Assembly (NCBI GenBank): GCA_016933255.1
Contig: JAFGBF010000003.1
Location: forward strand, 124,001 to 188,000
Source of the DNA: Candidatus Krumholzibacteriota bacterium
Lineage (GTDB): Bacteria > Krumholzibacteriota > Krumholzibacteriia > Krumholzibacteriales > Krumholzibacteriaceae
DNA length: 64,000 nucleotides
Reading direction: 5' to 3'
The notes beneath the pieces were generated by a model. It was not told where the DNA came from, did not search any database, and saw only the letters and a list, made by a program, of their open reading frames with translations. The position numbers and the translations under genes are program-made. This document shows positions 1-10,170 of this stretch, one piece after another (within the stretch, counting starts at the first letter, position 1; every line of letters starts with the position of its first letter).

Positions 1-217
1 CGGTTGCGAGAAAGATGACTTTCTACTGCAGGCACGGGCAATTATCCTTTTTACTTATGTTTATTGGAAACCTCCTTATAATTCTTCTTCCCGCTCTTTT
101 TCAGAAACATTGATTATTCTTTCTCTATAAATATACAGGTTGTAGCTTTTTGTGACTTAGGATATTATTTCCCCGTGCGAATGTTCTGGTTTGAAATCGG
201 ATGGGTGTGATATCTAT

Positions 218-742
218 ATGGGACTTTACTGGTCGATATTTATTGCTTTCCTGAAAGTCGGGACATTTGGTTATGGCGGCGGTCCCTCGTTGATCCCCCT
301 GATTGAAAAAGAAGTTGTGACCAATTACGGATGGTTGACCGCGGAGGAGTTTATCGATGCCAACGCCATGGCAAACACTTTGCCGGGCCCGATTGCGACA
401 AAACTGGCCATCTGTATCGGGATGAGAACGGCAGGCCCGCTTGGAGCTGCCTCAGCTCTTGTTGCCATGCTCCTGCCTTCCAGCATCTTTATAATCATAC
501 TAACGATGCTGTACTATAAATACAGGAGTCTACCATCGGTTCAGGGAATGATTCGCGGTGTAAGGCCCGTCGTTATAGCTCTGCTTATGGTAACAGTTGC
601 TCATCTTGGCCCGAAATCCGTCGTTGGCTGGGATACTTTTATTATCGCCCTTATCGCGTTTATCGTCGTATTCTATCTTAATATTCACCCTGTATATACC
701 ATACTGAGCGCTGCTTTTATCGGGTTTATGTTCTACCGCTGA
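218..742 (+). CDS. Chromate transporter, half-size CHR domain (ChrA-like)
   Basis: FLKVGTFGYGGGPSLIPLIEKE...NAMANTLPGPIATKLA motif typical of CHR family; in-frame TTG at 191 is an alternative start. Confidence 0.88.
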   Translation: MGLYWSIFIAFLKVGTFGYGGGPSLIPLIEKEVVTNYGWLTAEEFIDANAMANTLPGPIATKLAICIGMRTAGPLGAASALVAMLLPSSIFIIILTMLYYKYRSLPSVQGMIRGVRPVVIALLMVTVAHLGPKSVVGWDTFIIALIAFIVVFYLNIHPVYTILSAAFIGFMFYR

Positions 743-781
743 TCGATATCCTTCCCGAACCTTCTTAAAAGGCGGAGTCTG

Positions 782-2026
782 ATGGACTATAACGAAAGAG
801 GATACGTTTCTGAACCAGACAGGTTTGACTTCAGCGCGAAAGTAGTGAAGTCAGAGGATGCCGGCGATGGAAATACGCGCGTATGGCTTGAGAAGACTTT
901 CTTCTATCCTTTTTCCGGTGGACAGCCAGATGACAGAGGAACTCTGAACGGGATCGAAGTCACTGAAGTGAGCGAAGACGAAAACGGAGTATGTCATCTT
1001 GTCGGAGGCATTATCGGAGAGGGTGATATAGTCGAAGGGAGAGTCGATCCCGAAAGACGAAGGGATCATATGTGCCAGCACTCAGGGCAGCATCTGCTTT
1101 CCCGCATCTTCCTGGAAAAGGCAGGATTTTCTACCGTTGGGTTTCATATGGGAGAAAGGATCTCAACGATCGATCTTGATAATGACAATGTGACCGATGA
1201 TCTGATCGAAGAGGTCGAGATCAGCGTGAATCGACTTGTACTTAAAAACATCCCTTTTTCCAGCAGAATAATAACTATCGGAGAATATACCGAATTGATT
1301 GAAAACCGTAATGACTCTGGAATCAAGGGAGGGATCAGGTCGAGGATTCCAGAAGGCACCGAAATGGTAAGAATAGTCGAGATAGATGGAATCGACAGTT
1401 CGACATGCTGCGGAACACATGTTCAAGCCACAGGCGAAATCGGATCTGTAAAGATCCTTGGAAGGGAGAAAGTAAAGAACGGGACACGCCTGCAATTTGT
1501 CTGCGGTCTTAGAGCAGCGGCAGATTACAGGGGAAAGCACGACATGATCGATTCTCTCGCGAGAAAATTCAGTACGGATTGGAGCAATATAGAAAAGTCG
1601 ATCGAAAAGCTCTACGACGAGAATAGAACTCTTCGCAAGGAGGCGGCCGCCCTTAACCATGAATTGGCTGAATTCAGGGTCAGAGAGATCGAAGATCCCA
1701 CAGATCATATTGGTGACTATGGGGTCATCCGGAAGATCTTCGATCAGATGGAACCCGGAGTCTTAAGGGACATAGCGGGAAATATCAGGGAGAAGAGTGG
1801 AATGATCGTCCTGTTTGGATACAGAAAACCGTCCCCTGGGCTGATTTTTGCCTCTTCAGCCGGGATTGATATTGATATGGGAGAGATATTGAAAACTTCG
1901 GCGGGAATTATGGGAGCAAGAGGCGGAGGAAGCAAAAACTTCGCGCAGGGGGGTGGTGGGGATGAGGAAAAAGTAGAAGGAGCGGTCGATGAGGCATTCA
2001 GAATATTGAAAGAAAAGCTGAAATGA
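782..2026 (+). CDS. Alanyl-tRNA editing protein (AlaX-L-like, with C-terminal DHHA1)
   Basis: HSGQHLLS, CCGTHVQATGEIGSVKI motifs and glycine-rich GGGSKNFAQGGG C-terminus. Confidence 0.88.
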   Translation: MDYNERGYVSEPDRFDFSAKVVKSEDAGDGNTRVWLEKTFFYPFSGGQPDDRGTLNGIEVTEVSEDENGVCHLVGGIIGEGDIVEGRVDPERRRDHMCQHSGQHLLSRIFLEKAGFSTVGFHMGERISTIDLDNDNVTDDLIEEVEISVNRLVLKNIPFSSRIITIGEYTELIENRNDSGIKGGIRSRIPEGTEMVRIVEIDGIDSSTCCGTHVQATGEIGSVKILGREKVKNGTRLQFVCGLRAAADYRGKHDMIDSLARKFSTDWSNIEKSIEKLYDENRTLRKEAAALNHELAEFRVREIEDPTDHIGDYGVIRKIFDQMEPGVLRDIAGNIREKSGMIVLFGYRKPSPGLIFASSAGIDIDMGEILKTSAGIMGARGGGSKNFAQGGGGDEEKVEGAVDEAFRILKEKLK

Positions 2027-2682
2027 TAAAGGGACACCGCGAAGACAGGGATACTCTAAGAAGAAATATGGTACATTCCCAGATCGTCGCGCGCGGAATA
2101 AAGGACAAGAAAGTCATAGAAGCGATGATCCGCGTACCGAGGGAAATACTTGCGGATACCGATGATCCCGCTGCGGCTTTCTACGATGGGCCTCTTACGA
2201 TCGGATACGGACAGACGATCTCTCAGCCTTATATAGTCGCGTATATGACGGAACAGCTTGAACTATCAGGAAATGAAAAGGTTCTCGAAATAGGGACGGG
2301 AAGCGGGTACCAGTCGGCTGTGCTCGCTGAACTTGCCAGGGAAGTATATTCGGTAGAAATAATCGAAGAGTTGTCCCGCGCTGCCAGATCCCGTCTCGCA
2401 GATCTTGGATATAAAAACATCCATTGTCGTTGCGGAGACGGCGCGTCAGGATGGCCGGAGGAGGCTCCTTTCGACGCGATAATAATCACCGCAGCTCCGA
2501 CCGAAATACCCTGGAGTATAGCGTCTCAATTAACCGAGGCTGGAAGGATGATACTTCCGGTCGGTGATTCGATCCAACAGCTTCAGAGGGTCACGAGATC
2601 AGAAGACGGTTTTAGAGTGGAAGACCTGATCGGCGTAAGGTTTGTTCCCATGACAGGTGGGAGCCGGGAGACTGAATTATGA
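2023..2682 (+). CDS. pcm: Protein-L-isoaspartate O-methyltransferase
   Basis: GYGQTISQPYIVAYMTEQLEL...VLEIGTGSGYQSAVLA; 4-bp overlap with the upstream gene. Confidence 0.93.
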   Translation: MIKGHREDRDTLRRNMVHSQIVARGIKDKKVIEAMIRVPREILADTDDPAAAFYDGPLTIGYGQTISQPYIVAYMTEQLELSGNEKVLEIGTGSGYQSAVLAELAREVYSVEIIEELSRAARSRLADLGYKNIHCRCGDGASGWPEEAPFDAIIITAAPTEIPWSIASQLTEAGRMILPVGDSIQQLQRVTRSEDGFRVEDLIGVRFVPMTGGSRETEL

Positions 2683-3644
2683 CAGGTGTAATATATCATG
2701 ATCTTTTCGGCAGGCATCTTGAGGGTTACAACCATGTTGAAAGTCCGGAAAGATATAAGGCTGTGATTGAAAAATTAAGGGGCTGTTCTTTCTCGGAGTC
2801 GATCAGATTTATCGAATCCATACCGGCGGAACGGAAATGGATCGAAGCGATCCATGAGAGATCTTATGTCGATTCGATACTGTCCCTAAAGCCGGATAGT
2901 TATTTTCTTCTCGATGCCGGAGATACCGTTGCTACGGCAGACACCGTTCAGGCAGCGTTATATTCGGCCGGAGCGGGAATTCTTGGAGCACGGATGGTCC
3001 TTGAAGGCGAGTTATCGAACGCATTCTCCACCGGCAGGCCCCCCGGGCACCACGCGGAAAAAAACAGGGCTATGGGGTTTTGTCTCTTTAACAATATCGC
3101 GATAACCGCTTCGTACCTTTTGAATGAGGGAGGCCTGAAAAGGGTAGCGATAATCGACTGGGACGTACATCACGGCAACGGAACCGAGAATTCCTTTATA
3201 GATGACAGCAGAGTCCTTTATATAAGTATTCACCAGTATCCTCATTATCCAGGTTCAGGCCATGCCGATATCAGGGGAAAGGGAAAAGGAACCGGATATA
3301 ATCTGAATCTTCCGGTAAGTTCCGGTTCTGATGATTCTGAATACCTCTCATTGTTTTCAGAAAGAGTGATTCCGGCGCTTGAGGATTATGCTCCAGAATT
3401 TATACTGATCTCAGCAGGATTTGACGCTCACATAAATGATCCATTGTCAGGGGTGAGGCTGTCAAGCGGGGCATATCGCGAAATGACCCTTATGATCAGG
3501 GAAGCTGCTGACGAGTACGCCGAAGGAAAGATCGTTTCTTTTCTCGAGGGCGGATATAACACCGGTGCTTTAGCAGAATCAGTTGAGCAGCATGTCCTGG
3601 CACTTATCACAGATACAACTGGTAGTCAGCACGGCTTTCGTTGA
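2679..3644 (+). CDS. Histone deacetylase-family protein (class II-like/acetoin utilization family)
   Basis: RPPGHHAEKNRAMGFCLFNNIA, IDWDVHHGNGT, SAGFDAHINDPL motifs. Confidence 0.93.
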   Translation: MTGVIYHDLFGRHLEGYNHVESPERYKAVIEKLRGCSFSESIRFIESIPAERKWIEAIHERSYVDSILSLKPDSYFLLDAGDTVATADTVQAALYSAGAGILGARMVLEGELSNAFSTGRPPGHHAEKNRAMGFCLFNNIAITASYLLNEGGLKRVAIIDWDVHHGNGTENSFIDDSRVLYISIHQYPHYPGSGHADIRGKGKGTGYNLNLPVSSGSDDSEYLSLFSERVIPALEDYAPEFILISAGFDAHINDPLSGVRLSSGAYREMTLMIREAADEYAEGKIVSFLEGGYNTGALAESVEQHVLALITDTTGSQHGFR

Positions 3645-5166
3645 TCGACGTTACTCTTATCCCCGGCTTGTCTGTGAGGGGACATTTATTTTCACATATT
3701 CCGCATCCGATACATAGTGATGGGTCGAGGGCGGGTTTTTTCAGTATGAAGATGTTTCCGTTATTATCTGTCATTTCCTCGTTCTTGAACTTGATCGCTT
3801 TTCCCGGGGCGGGACAGTGTTCCTCGCAGACGCCGCAGTTTCTGCCCAGCGCGTAGGGTATACATCTGTTTTTGTCAAAAAATGCCATGCCGATCCTGAT
3901 CTTCTGTTTTTCCTCAAGAGATGTATTTCTGATCGCTCCCGTGGGACAGACCTGTCCGCACAGGGTACAGTTGAATTCACAATATCCGAGCTGGGGGACA
4001 AGAACTGGTGTCCAGATGCCCTCTAATCCGGCCTGGCTGAATGTCGGTTGAAGGCCGTTCGTAAGGCATACTTTCATGCACTCGCCGCATTTGACGCATT
4101 TTCGCAGGAATTCATCTTCGGGTAAAGCGCCGGGAGGGCGTATCAGCTGAGGATGGGGTCTCTTACCGGTCTCGCCGATCCCAATGAGCGGTACTGCCAC
4201 TATCGCGGCCGCCGCGGTAGTAAGAATATGTCTCCTATGCAGGTCGACGTTTCCATCTCCTGTTACTTTTGCAGTCGGATGAATAGTTACGGCTGTCGCG
4301 GGACATACGTCCCTGCAGTTGAAACAGACGAGACATTCTCTGCTGGACCATCTTCCCGGGGGAAAAGGAGTCGCGTCCCCCTGGCATGATCTGTTGCACA
4401 TATGGCAGGAAATGCATTTTTCCCCGTTGACGTCTACCCTTGCCAGAATCTGACGTGCTCCAACAAGGCCGAGGAGGGCTCCGAGCGGGCACAAGTATCT
4501 GCACCAGAATCTCGGAGCGATAAAATTGAGTCCGAGAATAACGGAGAATATCAGCGCAATCGAGATCATCTGCCTGAAGACAGGCTGCTCAAAGGCGAGA
4601 AGGGTGCCTGTCATAGCTGAATAGAGCGAGTCGAGCGCCGGAGATATCCCCGGAAGATCCAGTTTATAGCTGAATTCGAAGAAAGCGCGTACCATTCCGT
4701 TGATCGCAGGATTGAATCCGATCGCCATCGATCTGATCATCAGTGATATCGGATCCAGAAATCCGGCCGCGTTCCAGCCGAATACCGCGGCAACCAGGAT
4801 GAATATAAGGATATAATATTTGATCTTTCTCAGGTGCGGGTGATTTCCTTCATCTGCTTTTTTCGCTGGACGCCGCATGCGGAAATACCCAAGCGCGTTG
4901 TTCAGTGTTCCCAGAGGGCATACCCAGCCGCAGAAAAATCGGCCGAGGAAAACAGTCATACCGATCGTTATAAGGGATAACAGAAAGATCTTTCTGGCTG
5001 CATGAGTAGCCAGAAAGGATGAGAGCGCGATCAATGGGTCAAAATCGAGAAAAAACCTGACCGGAATTCCCAGCTCGTCTTTCCCCTTATACTCGGTCTG
5101 GATGAACAGGAACAGGAATAGCAAAAGGAAAAGGATCTGTGATGTCCGTCTGAGGTTTTTCATCAT
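3607..5166 (-). CDS. NapH/YccM-like polyferredoxin membrane protein (4Fe-4S)
   Basis: Multiple CxxCxxCxxxC clusters (CISCHMCNRSC, CIGCGICENKCP), N-terminal TM region with GRFFCGWVCPLG. Confidence 0.9.
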   Translation of the reverse strand: MMKNLRRTSQILFLLLFLFLFIQTEYKGKDELGIPVRFFLDFDPLIALSSFLATHAARKIFLLSLITIGMTVFLGRFFCGWVCPLGTLNNALGYFRMRRPAKKADEGNHPHLRKIKYYILIFILVAAVFGWNAAGFLDPISLMIRSMAIGFNPAINGMVRAFFEFSYKLDLPGISPALDSLYSAMTGTLLAFEQPVFRQMISIALIFSVILGLNFIAPRFWCRYLCPLGALLGLVGARQILARVDVNGEKCISCHMCNRSCQGDATPFPPGRWSSRECLVCFNCRDVCPATAVTIHPTAKVTGDGNVDLHRRHILTTAAAAIVAVPLIGIGETGKRPHPQLIRPPGALPEDEFLRKCVKCGECMKVCLTNGLQPTFSQAGLEGIWTPVLVPQLGYCEFNCTLCGQVCPTGAIRNTSLEEKQKIRIGMAFFDKNRCIPYALGRNCGVCEEHCPAPGKAIKFKNEEMTDNNGNIFILKKPALDPSLCIGCGICENKCPLTDKPGIRVTSINESRADYQLYL

Positions 5167-6086
5167 ACCTGCCCGAGGTCTATCTCAACGTAACCGCTTG
5201 CCCTGTAATCCGAACTTCCAAGGCCCCTCTTCTCGGCGAGTTGAAGGTGAGGAAATCCCGAAAGGCCCTGTTCCTTGAAGATGTCACCGAAAAGATCGAT
5301 CCCGAAAGCGTCAATTTTGACAAGGTCGGTGCTTGCTGCGATCGTATCGCGTCTTTCGACATCGTTCAGAGTGCTTCCCTGAGGACCGTTTGCTTTTAGA
5401 ATCCTTACTGCGTCGAGGATCGTCAGTTCAGGTTTAAAAAAGGAAGCCAGATCGACGATACTTCCCGAGAGTTTCTGATGAAGAAGATCACGCCTGCCGC
5501 CGATCAGACCCATAAGGTTTTTCATTGACAGGGTGACTCCTGACAGCCCGTGATGTTTTGCAACGGGAATATTGATGATCTTGTCCGCCTCGACCGCTTC
5601 GGTATAGATTTCCCAATCTTTCAGGACATCTCCATCCAGGTTCATCTTTTCAAATTTTCTTTTCTCCATAAAGGGAACGTCCGCACCGGCTGTTTGTGCT
5701 GCTTTTTGTATCCCGCTTCTTTTATAGCTTCTTCTCGCGTCGTTGCAGGTATTATCAGCGACAATTACCTTTTTAGCTCCTGCTTCAAGGACCATCTTGA
5801 CCACAGTTTCCACGACAAGCGGGTTGGTAGTGGCTGCCTGTTCAGGATTTCTATCCCAGGATATATTCGGCTTAATAAAAACTGTTTCACCTTTTTCGAC
5901 AAACGAGCCCATTCCGCCGAGAAGTTCGACAGCTTTCCGAACCGCCGCGGCAGTGTCCCTGCCTTTCACTACGGCGAAAGTGTTTTTGCCGGTTACAGAG
6001 GTATATGACGAAAGTTTTCCTGCCGGAGTCAGCAGGAATGCAGCTCCTCCTGCGAGTGTTTTTAAGAATGTTCTTCGATCAGCCAT
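5163..6086 (-). CDS. DUF362 domain protein with Tat-like signal
   Basis: RRTFLKTLAGGAAFLL Tat-like N-terminus; FIKPNISWDRNPEQAATTNPLVVETVV; 4-bp overlap with the polyferredoxin gene. Confidence 0.87.
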   Translation of the reverse strand: MADRRTFLKTLAGGAAFLLTPAGKLSSYTSVTGKNTFAVVKGRDTAAAVRKAVELLGGMGSFVEKGETVFIKPNISWDRNPEQAATTNPLVVETVVKMVLEAGAKKVIVADNTCNDARRSYKRSGIQKAAQTAGADVPFMEKRKFEKMNLDGDVLKDWEIYTEAVEADKIINIPVAKHHGLSGVTLSMKNLMGLIGGRRDLLHQKLSGSIVDLASFFKPELTILDAVRILKANGPQGSTLNDVERRDTIAASTDLVKIDAFGIDLFGDIFKEQGLSGFPHLQLAEKRGLGSSDYRASGYVEIDLGQV

Positions 6087-6234
6087 TTTACCATCCTTTA
6101 CATTTTCTGACAGGCTGATTATATCTGTCGAGACTCCATACGTAAAGATAAATCCGGTATCAAGAAATCAATTGCAAAAGGTCGATTAAACCGCTATCTT
6201 CGCGCAAAGTGGCGGTTTGAACTGGAGTCTTTAG

Positions 6235-7419
6235 ATGAATACTGGTGATTTTCACCCCAAAGTATTTTACAGAAAATTAGATTCTCTTCTGGTGCGTATA
6301 GGTAACAGCGCTAATACCAAGGATGTCCTTTCACTCGTACTCGAGGAGCTTGTCAAATTTTTCGGGGTCGAACTCGGAATCAAAAGCGGAAGCATATACA
6401 AACTGCGTTTCGGATCGTTCCATCTTGTAGAAGGTCCCGTAGGAGATCCTGAAGGACTCTGGCCCGTTTCTATTTTCAAAAACGATCCCGTGTTCGGGCT
6501 GTTGTTCGAACATAAGAGCTATATTTTCGCCGATTCGGCCTCCTCTCCGTGGGGGATTAACTGTGTGGCGGTCATGGTCGGAGAGAACGATCAATTTATG
6601 CTGGTTTTAATGCTCGATGAAGGATGGCAGAGGGAGTCTCTTCAGTTTACACTCAACACTATCCGAAGTACGGTCAATTACAGCCGTTCGACGAGCCGGT
6701 TTAATGCCGATATCCAGGAAGCGTATGAGATTCAGAAGTCGCTTCTTCCCCGAAACGATCCGCATTTTAAAGGTTATGATATCTCGGGAAGATTTGTACC
6801 TGCTGAACGTGTCGGGGGGGATTTATATGACTTCAATATTCTCGAAGAGGGCGTGTTGAGTTTTGCGATAGGTGACGCAAGCGGCCATGGATTGCCCGCT
6901 GCTCTTCTTGCAAGGGATGTCGTGACGGGGCTGAGGATGGGGATTGAAAATGATATGAAGATATCCAGTGTAATTCGGAAATTGAATGCGGTGATCCATA
7001 AAAGCCAGTTATCCACAAGATTTGTCTCACTGGTCTATGGTGAACTGGAGCGCAACGGGACGCTCGTATATATCAACGCGGGGCATCCGCCTCCTCTCCA
7101 CTTTAGAGATGGATCCGTAACTCAACTTGATGTCGGAGGCACGATACTTGGACCTCTGGAGGAGACAATATTTAACAGAGGGTTCGCGTTTATGGATCCA
7201 GGCGATCTTCTTGTTATGTTTTCAGACGGCATATTCGAGATTACAAACAGCGATAATGATATGTATGGTACTGAACGTTTGACCGATGTCGTCGGCCAGA
7301 ACAAGGGTGAGTCATCCGCTGTTATTATCGACAGGGTCTTTAAAAGTATTACAGCTTTCAGGGGCAGCAGCATTTTTTCGGATGACGCTACGCTTCTGGT
7401 CATCAAAAGGGTCGAATAG
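6235..7419 (+). CDS. SpoIIE/PP2C-type serine phosphatase with N-terminal GAF-like region
   Basis: QKSLLPRNDPHFKGYDISGRFVPAERVGGDLYDF, GDASGHGLPAALLA, FSDGIFE. Confidence 0.88.
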   Translation: MNTGDFHPKVFYRKLDSLLVRIGNSANTKDVLSLVLEELVKFFGVELGIKSGSIYKLRFGSFHLVEGPVGDPEGLWPVSIFKNDPVFGLLFEHKSYIFADSASSPWGINCVAVMVGENDQFMLVLMLDEGWQRESLQFTLNTIRSTVNYSRSTSRFNADIQEAYEIQKSLLPRNDPHFKGYDISGRFVPAERVGGDLYDFNILEEGVLSFAIGDASGHGLPAALLARDVVTGLRMGIENDMKISSVIRKLNAVIHKSQLSTRFVSLVYGELERNGTLVYINAGHPPPLHFRDGSVTQLDVGGTILGPLEETIFNRGFAFMDPGDLLVMFSDGIFEITNSDNDMYGTERLTDVVGQNKGESSAVIIDRVFKSITAFRGSSIFSDDATLLVIKRVE

Positions 7420-7516
7420 ATGCCTCTTGTTCGATTTCTGACGTCATGAGGCGGATTTCGGCTGCCGCGCAGCTTTTGGACAGGAATGATCACATTCCAT
7501 GAATTGGAGGGTGACG

Positions 7517-9973
7517 ATGAGTAATGCACCGAAAATAAAAGAACTTTCCCCAAAAAAGATGAGATGGCAGTGTCCGGTCAGTATGTTCAAGTTTAAAACC
7601 ACTGCCAAGATCAATCCTTGCGATAACATAATTGGACAGGACAGGGCATTGATGGCCATAAGTACGGGTCTTAACCTAGAGCATAGAGGGTATAACATAT
7701 TTATTACCGGACTTGTCGGGACAGGGCGTACCACGACGATAAAACACCTTCTTGAGAAGATGGAAAGTAAGGATTCGATTCCTCCTGATATCTGCTACAT
7801 GCACAATTTCAGGGACGAGAATATGCCGCTGCAGCTTGAACTGCAGGCAGGCGAGGGGATCAGACTGGCTGCAGAGATGGACGGGCTGATCTTCAATCTG
7901 AAAAGAAAGATCCCTTCGATGCTGAAAAGCGACTACTACCTCGGTAAGAGAAAAAAAATCGTCGAACTTCATCAGGAACAGCAGAAAAAAATCGGTACTG
8001 CGTTTGAGAAACAGATCGGCAAGGAAGGGTTTACGATGGTCAGCGTCCAGGTGGGAGGAGCGATCAGGCCTCAGATTGTTCCGGTCATCGACGGAAAAGC
8101 CGTGGATTATGCCCAGATCATGAAAATGATCGAAGAAGGGACTATCACGCAGAAAAAATTCGAATCGATGAAGGAAAAGGCAGAGGCTCTTTCCGAAGAT
8201 ATGTCTGGTGTCTATGAAGCGATGAAGGAGATTGAAAGAAATCTGAATGAGCAGCTGGAAAAACTGGATAAAGAGTTTATTCATCCTGCCGTTCACGGGA
8301 TGATTGTCGAGATAGACCGACTTTTCAAAAACAAGAAACTTTCAAATATCCTCAAGAGTGTGGAAAATGCCCTGTTCAGGAAGCTGGACCTTTTTAAGAA
8401 TGGTGGCAATGAGGAATCCCCGGAAGAGGTCCAGATGTCCGGGGTAGTCGACCCGGTGGAAGATGATGATCCCTTCAGAGAATTCAGAGTCAATGTATTG
8501 ATAGATAACTCGTATGCGGAAGCTCCCCCTGTGATCATCGAGAATTTTCCCAACATCAAGAATGTTTTTGGGATCATAGAACGTGATTTTTATCCAGGAG
8601 GCTGGTCCAAAGCGGATCATATGAATATCAAGCCGGGATCACTGCACAGGGCAAATGGCGGATTCCTCGTAATGAATGCTATGGATGTATTTATTGAACC
8701 GGGAGTATGGCAGACTCTGAAAAGAACGCTGAAAGGCTCCGAAGCGATCATACAGAACTTCGATTCATTCAGTTTTGTGAGTTCATCAGCATTGAAACCC
8801 GAACCGATTGTGGTCAAGACAAAGATCGTTTTGATAGGTGATTCCAGGATGTACTATCTGCTGCAGTCTTATGATGAGGATTTTCGAAAGATATTCAAGA
8901 TAAGAGCGGATTTCGACAGGGAGACAGATAGGGATCACAGGATAATACAGCAGTATGCCGGTTTTATAAAGGCGGTCTGCGACAGGGAAAATCTTCTGCA
9001 CTTTGACAGGTCGGGAGTAGCTGCTGTCGTTGAATTCGGGGTAAGGCTCGCAGAAAGGCAATCGAAGATATCGACCCGTTTCTCCATGATAGCTGATATC
9101 ATCAGAGAATCAAGCTATCAGGCGAAGACTGAGCATGCCAGGGTCGTCAGAAGGGCGCATGTTGAAAAAGCCATAGAATACCGTGCGATGCGCGTAAATC
9201 TTTTCGAAGAGAAACTTCAGGAGCGGATAGATGACGGGACCATCCTTATCGAGACAGATAAAGCAGTCGTCGGACAGGTCAACGCTCTGTCAGTGTACGA
9301 TATGGGAGATTATTCTTTCGGTAAGCCTTCCAGGATCACTGTGCGGACCTCTCTCGGCAACTCCGGTGTCATCAATATCGAGCGCGAATCCGATCTCAGT
9401 GGAAGCACGCATAACAAAGGGGTCCTGATCCTGAGCGGATATCTAAGAGGAAAATACGGGAATGATAATCCGCTTGTAATGAGTGCCAGCCTCTGTTTTG
9501 AACAGTCGTACGGCGGTGTAGACGGAGACAGCGCAAGTTCCACCGAACTCTATGCGATTCTTTCGAGTCTTTCCGATCTGCCGATCAGGCAGGATATCGC
9601 CGTTACAGGTTCCATCAATCAGAATGGTGAGATTCAGCCGATCGGCGGCGTCAATCAAAAGATAGAGGGATTTTTCAATGTGTGCAGTTCGAGAGGCCTC
9701 AAGGGAACTGAAGGAGTAATAATACCCTGGCAGAACGTTGGGGACCTTATGCTTAATGAGAAGGTAGTCAGTGCGGCCCAAAAAGGGAAATTTCATATCT
9801 ATCCGATAAAACATGTCGACGAAGGAATCAGCCTGCTTACAGGTGTAGATGCAGGCAAAAAACTCAAAAACGGAAAATATTCAAAAGGATCAGTAAACGA
9901 TCTTGTGGAGAGAAAATTGTATGACATGGCGATGAAGTGGAAAAAATTCGGCACCGACAACAGACAGAAATAA
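7517..9973 (+). CDS. Lon-like ATP-dependent protease (AAA_32 + S16 peptidase)
   Basis: Walker A-like GLVGTGRTT; S16 catalytic context GDSASSTELYAILSSLSDLPIRQDIAVTGS and GGVNQKIEGFF. Start moved to 7517, which has GGAGG 6 nt upstream. Confidence 0.9.
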   Translation: MSNAPKIKELSPKKMRWQCPVSMFKFKTTAKINPCDNIIGQDRALMAISTGLNLEHRGYNIFITGLVGTGRTTTIKHLLEKMESKDSIPPDICYMHNFRDENMPLQLELQAGEGIRLAAEMDGLIFNLKRKIPSMLKSDYYLGKRKKIVELHQEQQKKIGTAFEKQIGKEGFTMVSVQVGGAIRPQIVPVIDGKAVDYAQIMKMIEEGTITQKKFESMKEKAEALSEDMSGVYEAMKEIERNLNEQLEKLDKEFIHPAVHGMIVEIDRLFKNKKLSNILKSVENALFRKLDLFKNGGNEESPEEVQMSGVVDPVEDDDPFREFRVNVLIDNSYAEAPPVIIENFPNIKNVFGIIERDFYPGGWSKADHMNIKPGSLHRANGGFLVMNAMDVFIEPGVWQTLKRTLKGSEAIIQNFDSFSFVSSSALKPEPIVVKTKIVLIGDSRMYYLLQSYDEDFRKIFKIRADFDRETDRDHRIIQQYAGFIKAVCDRENLLHFDRSGVAAVVEFGVRLAERQSKISTRFSMIADIIRESSYQAKTEHARVVRRAHVEKAIEYRAMRVNLFEEKLQERIDDGTILIETDKAVVGQVNALSVYDMGDYSFGKPSRITVRTSLGNSGVINIERESDLSGSTHNKGVLILSGYLRGKYGNDNPLVMSASLCFEQSYGGVDGDSASSTELYAILSSLSDLPIRQDIAVTGSINQNGEIQPIGGVNQKIEGFFNVCSSRGLKGTEGVIIPWQNVGDLMLNEKVVSAAQKGKFHIYPIKHVDEGISLLTGVDAGKKLKNGKYSKGSVNDLVERKLYDMAMKWKKFGTDNRQK

Positions 9974-10170
9974 CGATGAGACACGAAGGTTGACGGAGAT
10001 CCGTTATGTATATGGCCGCTCCAGGCGTTTATAGAGATATCCTGCGCAAAGCGTGGTTTTTAGAAAAATTCGGCTACTTGTTTGACTCATGCCTGTTGAA
10101 TTGAAACAAATGGGCGTATAGATTGTATAAAAATATGTATTAAAACGCAAATTACCGGGAGGGATGTTCA

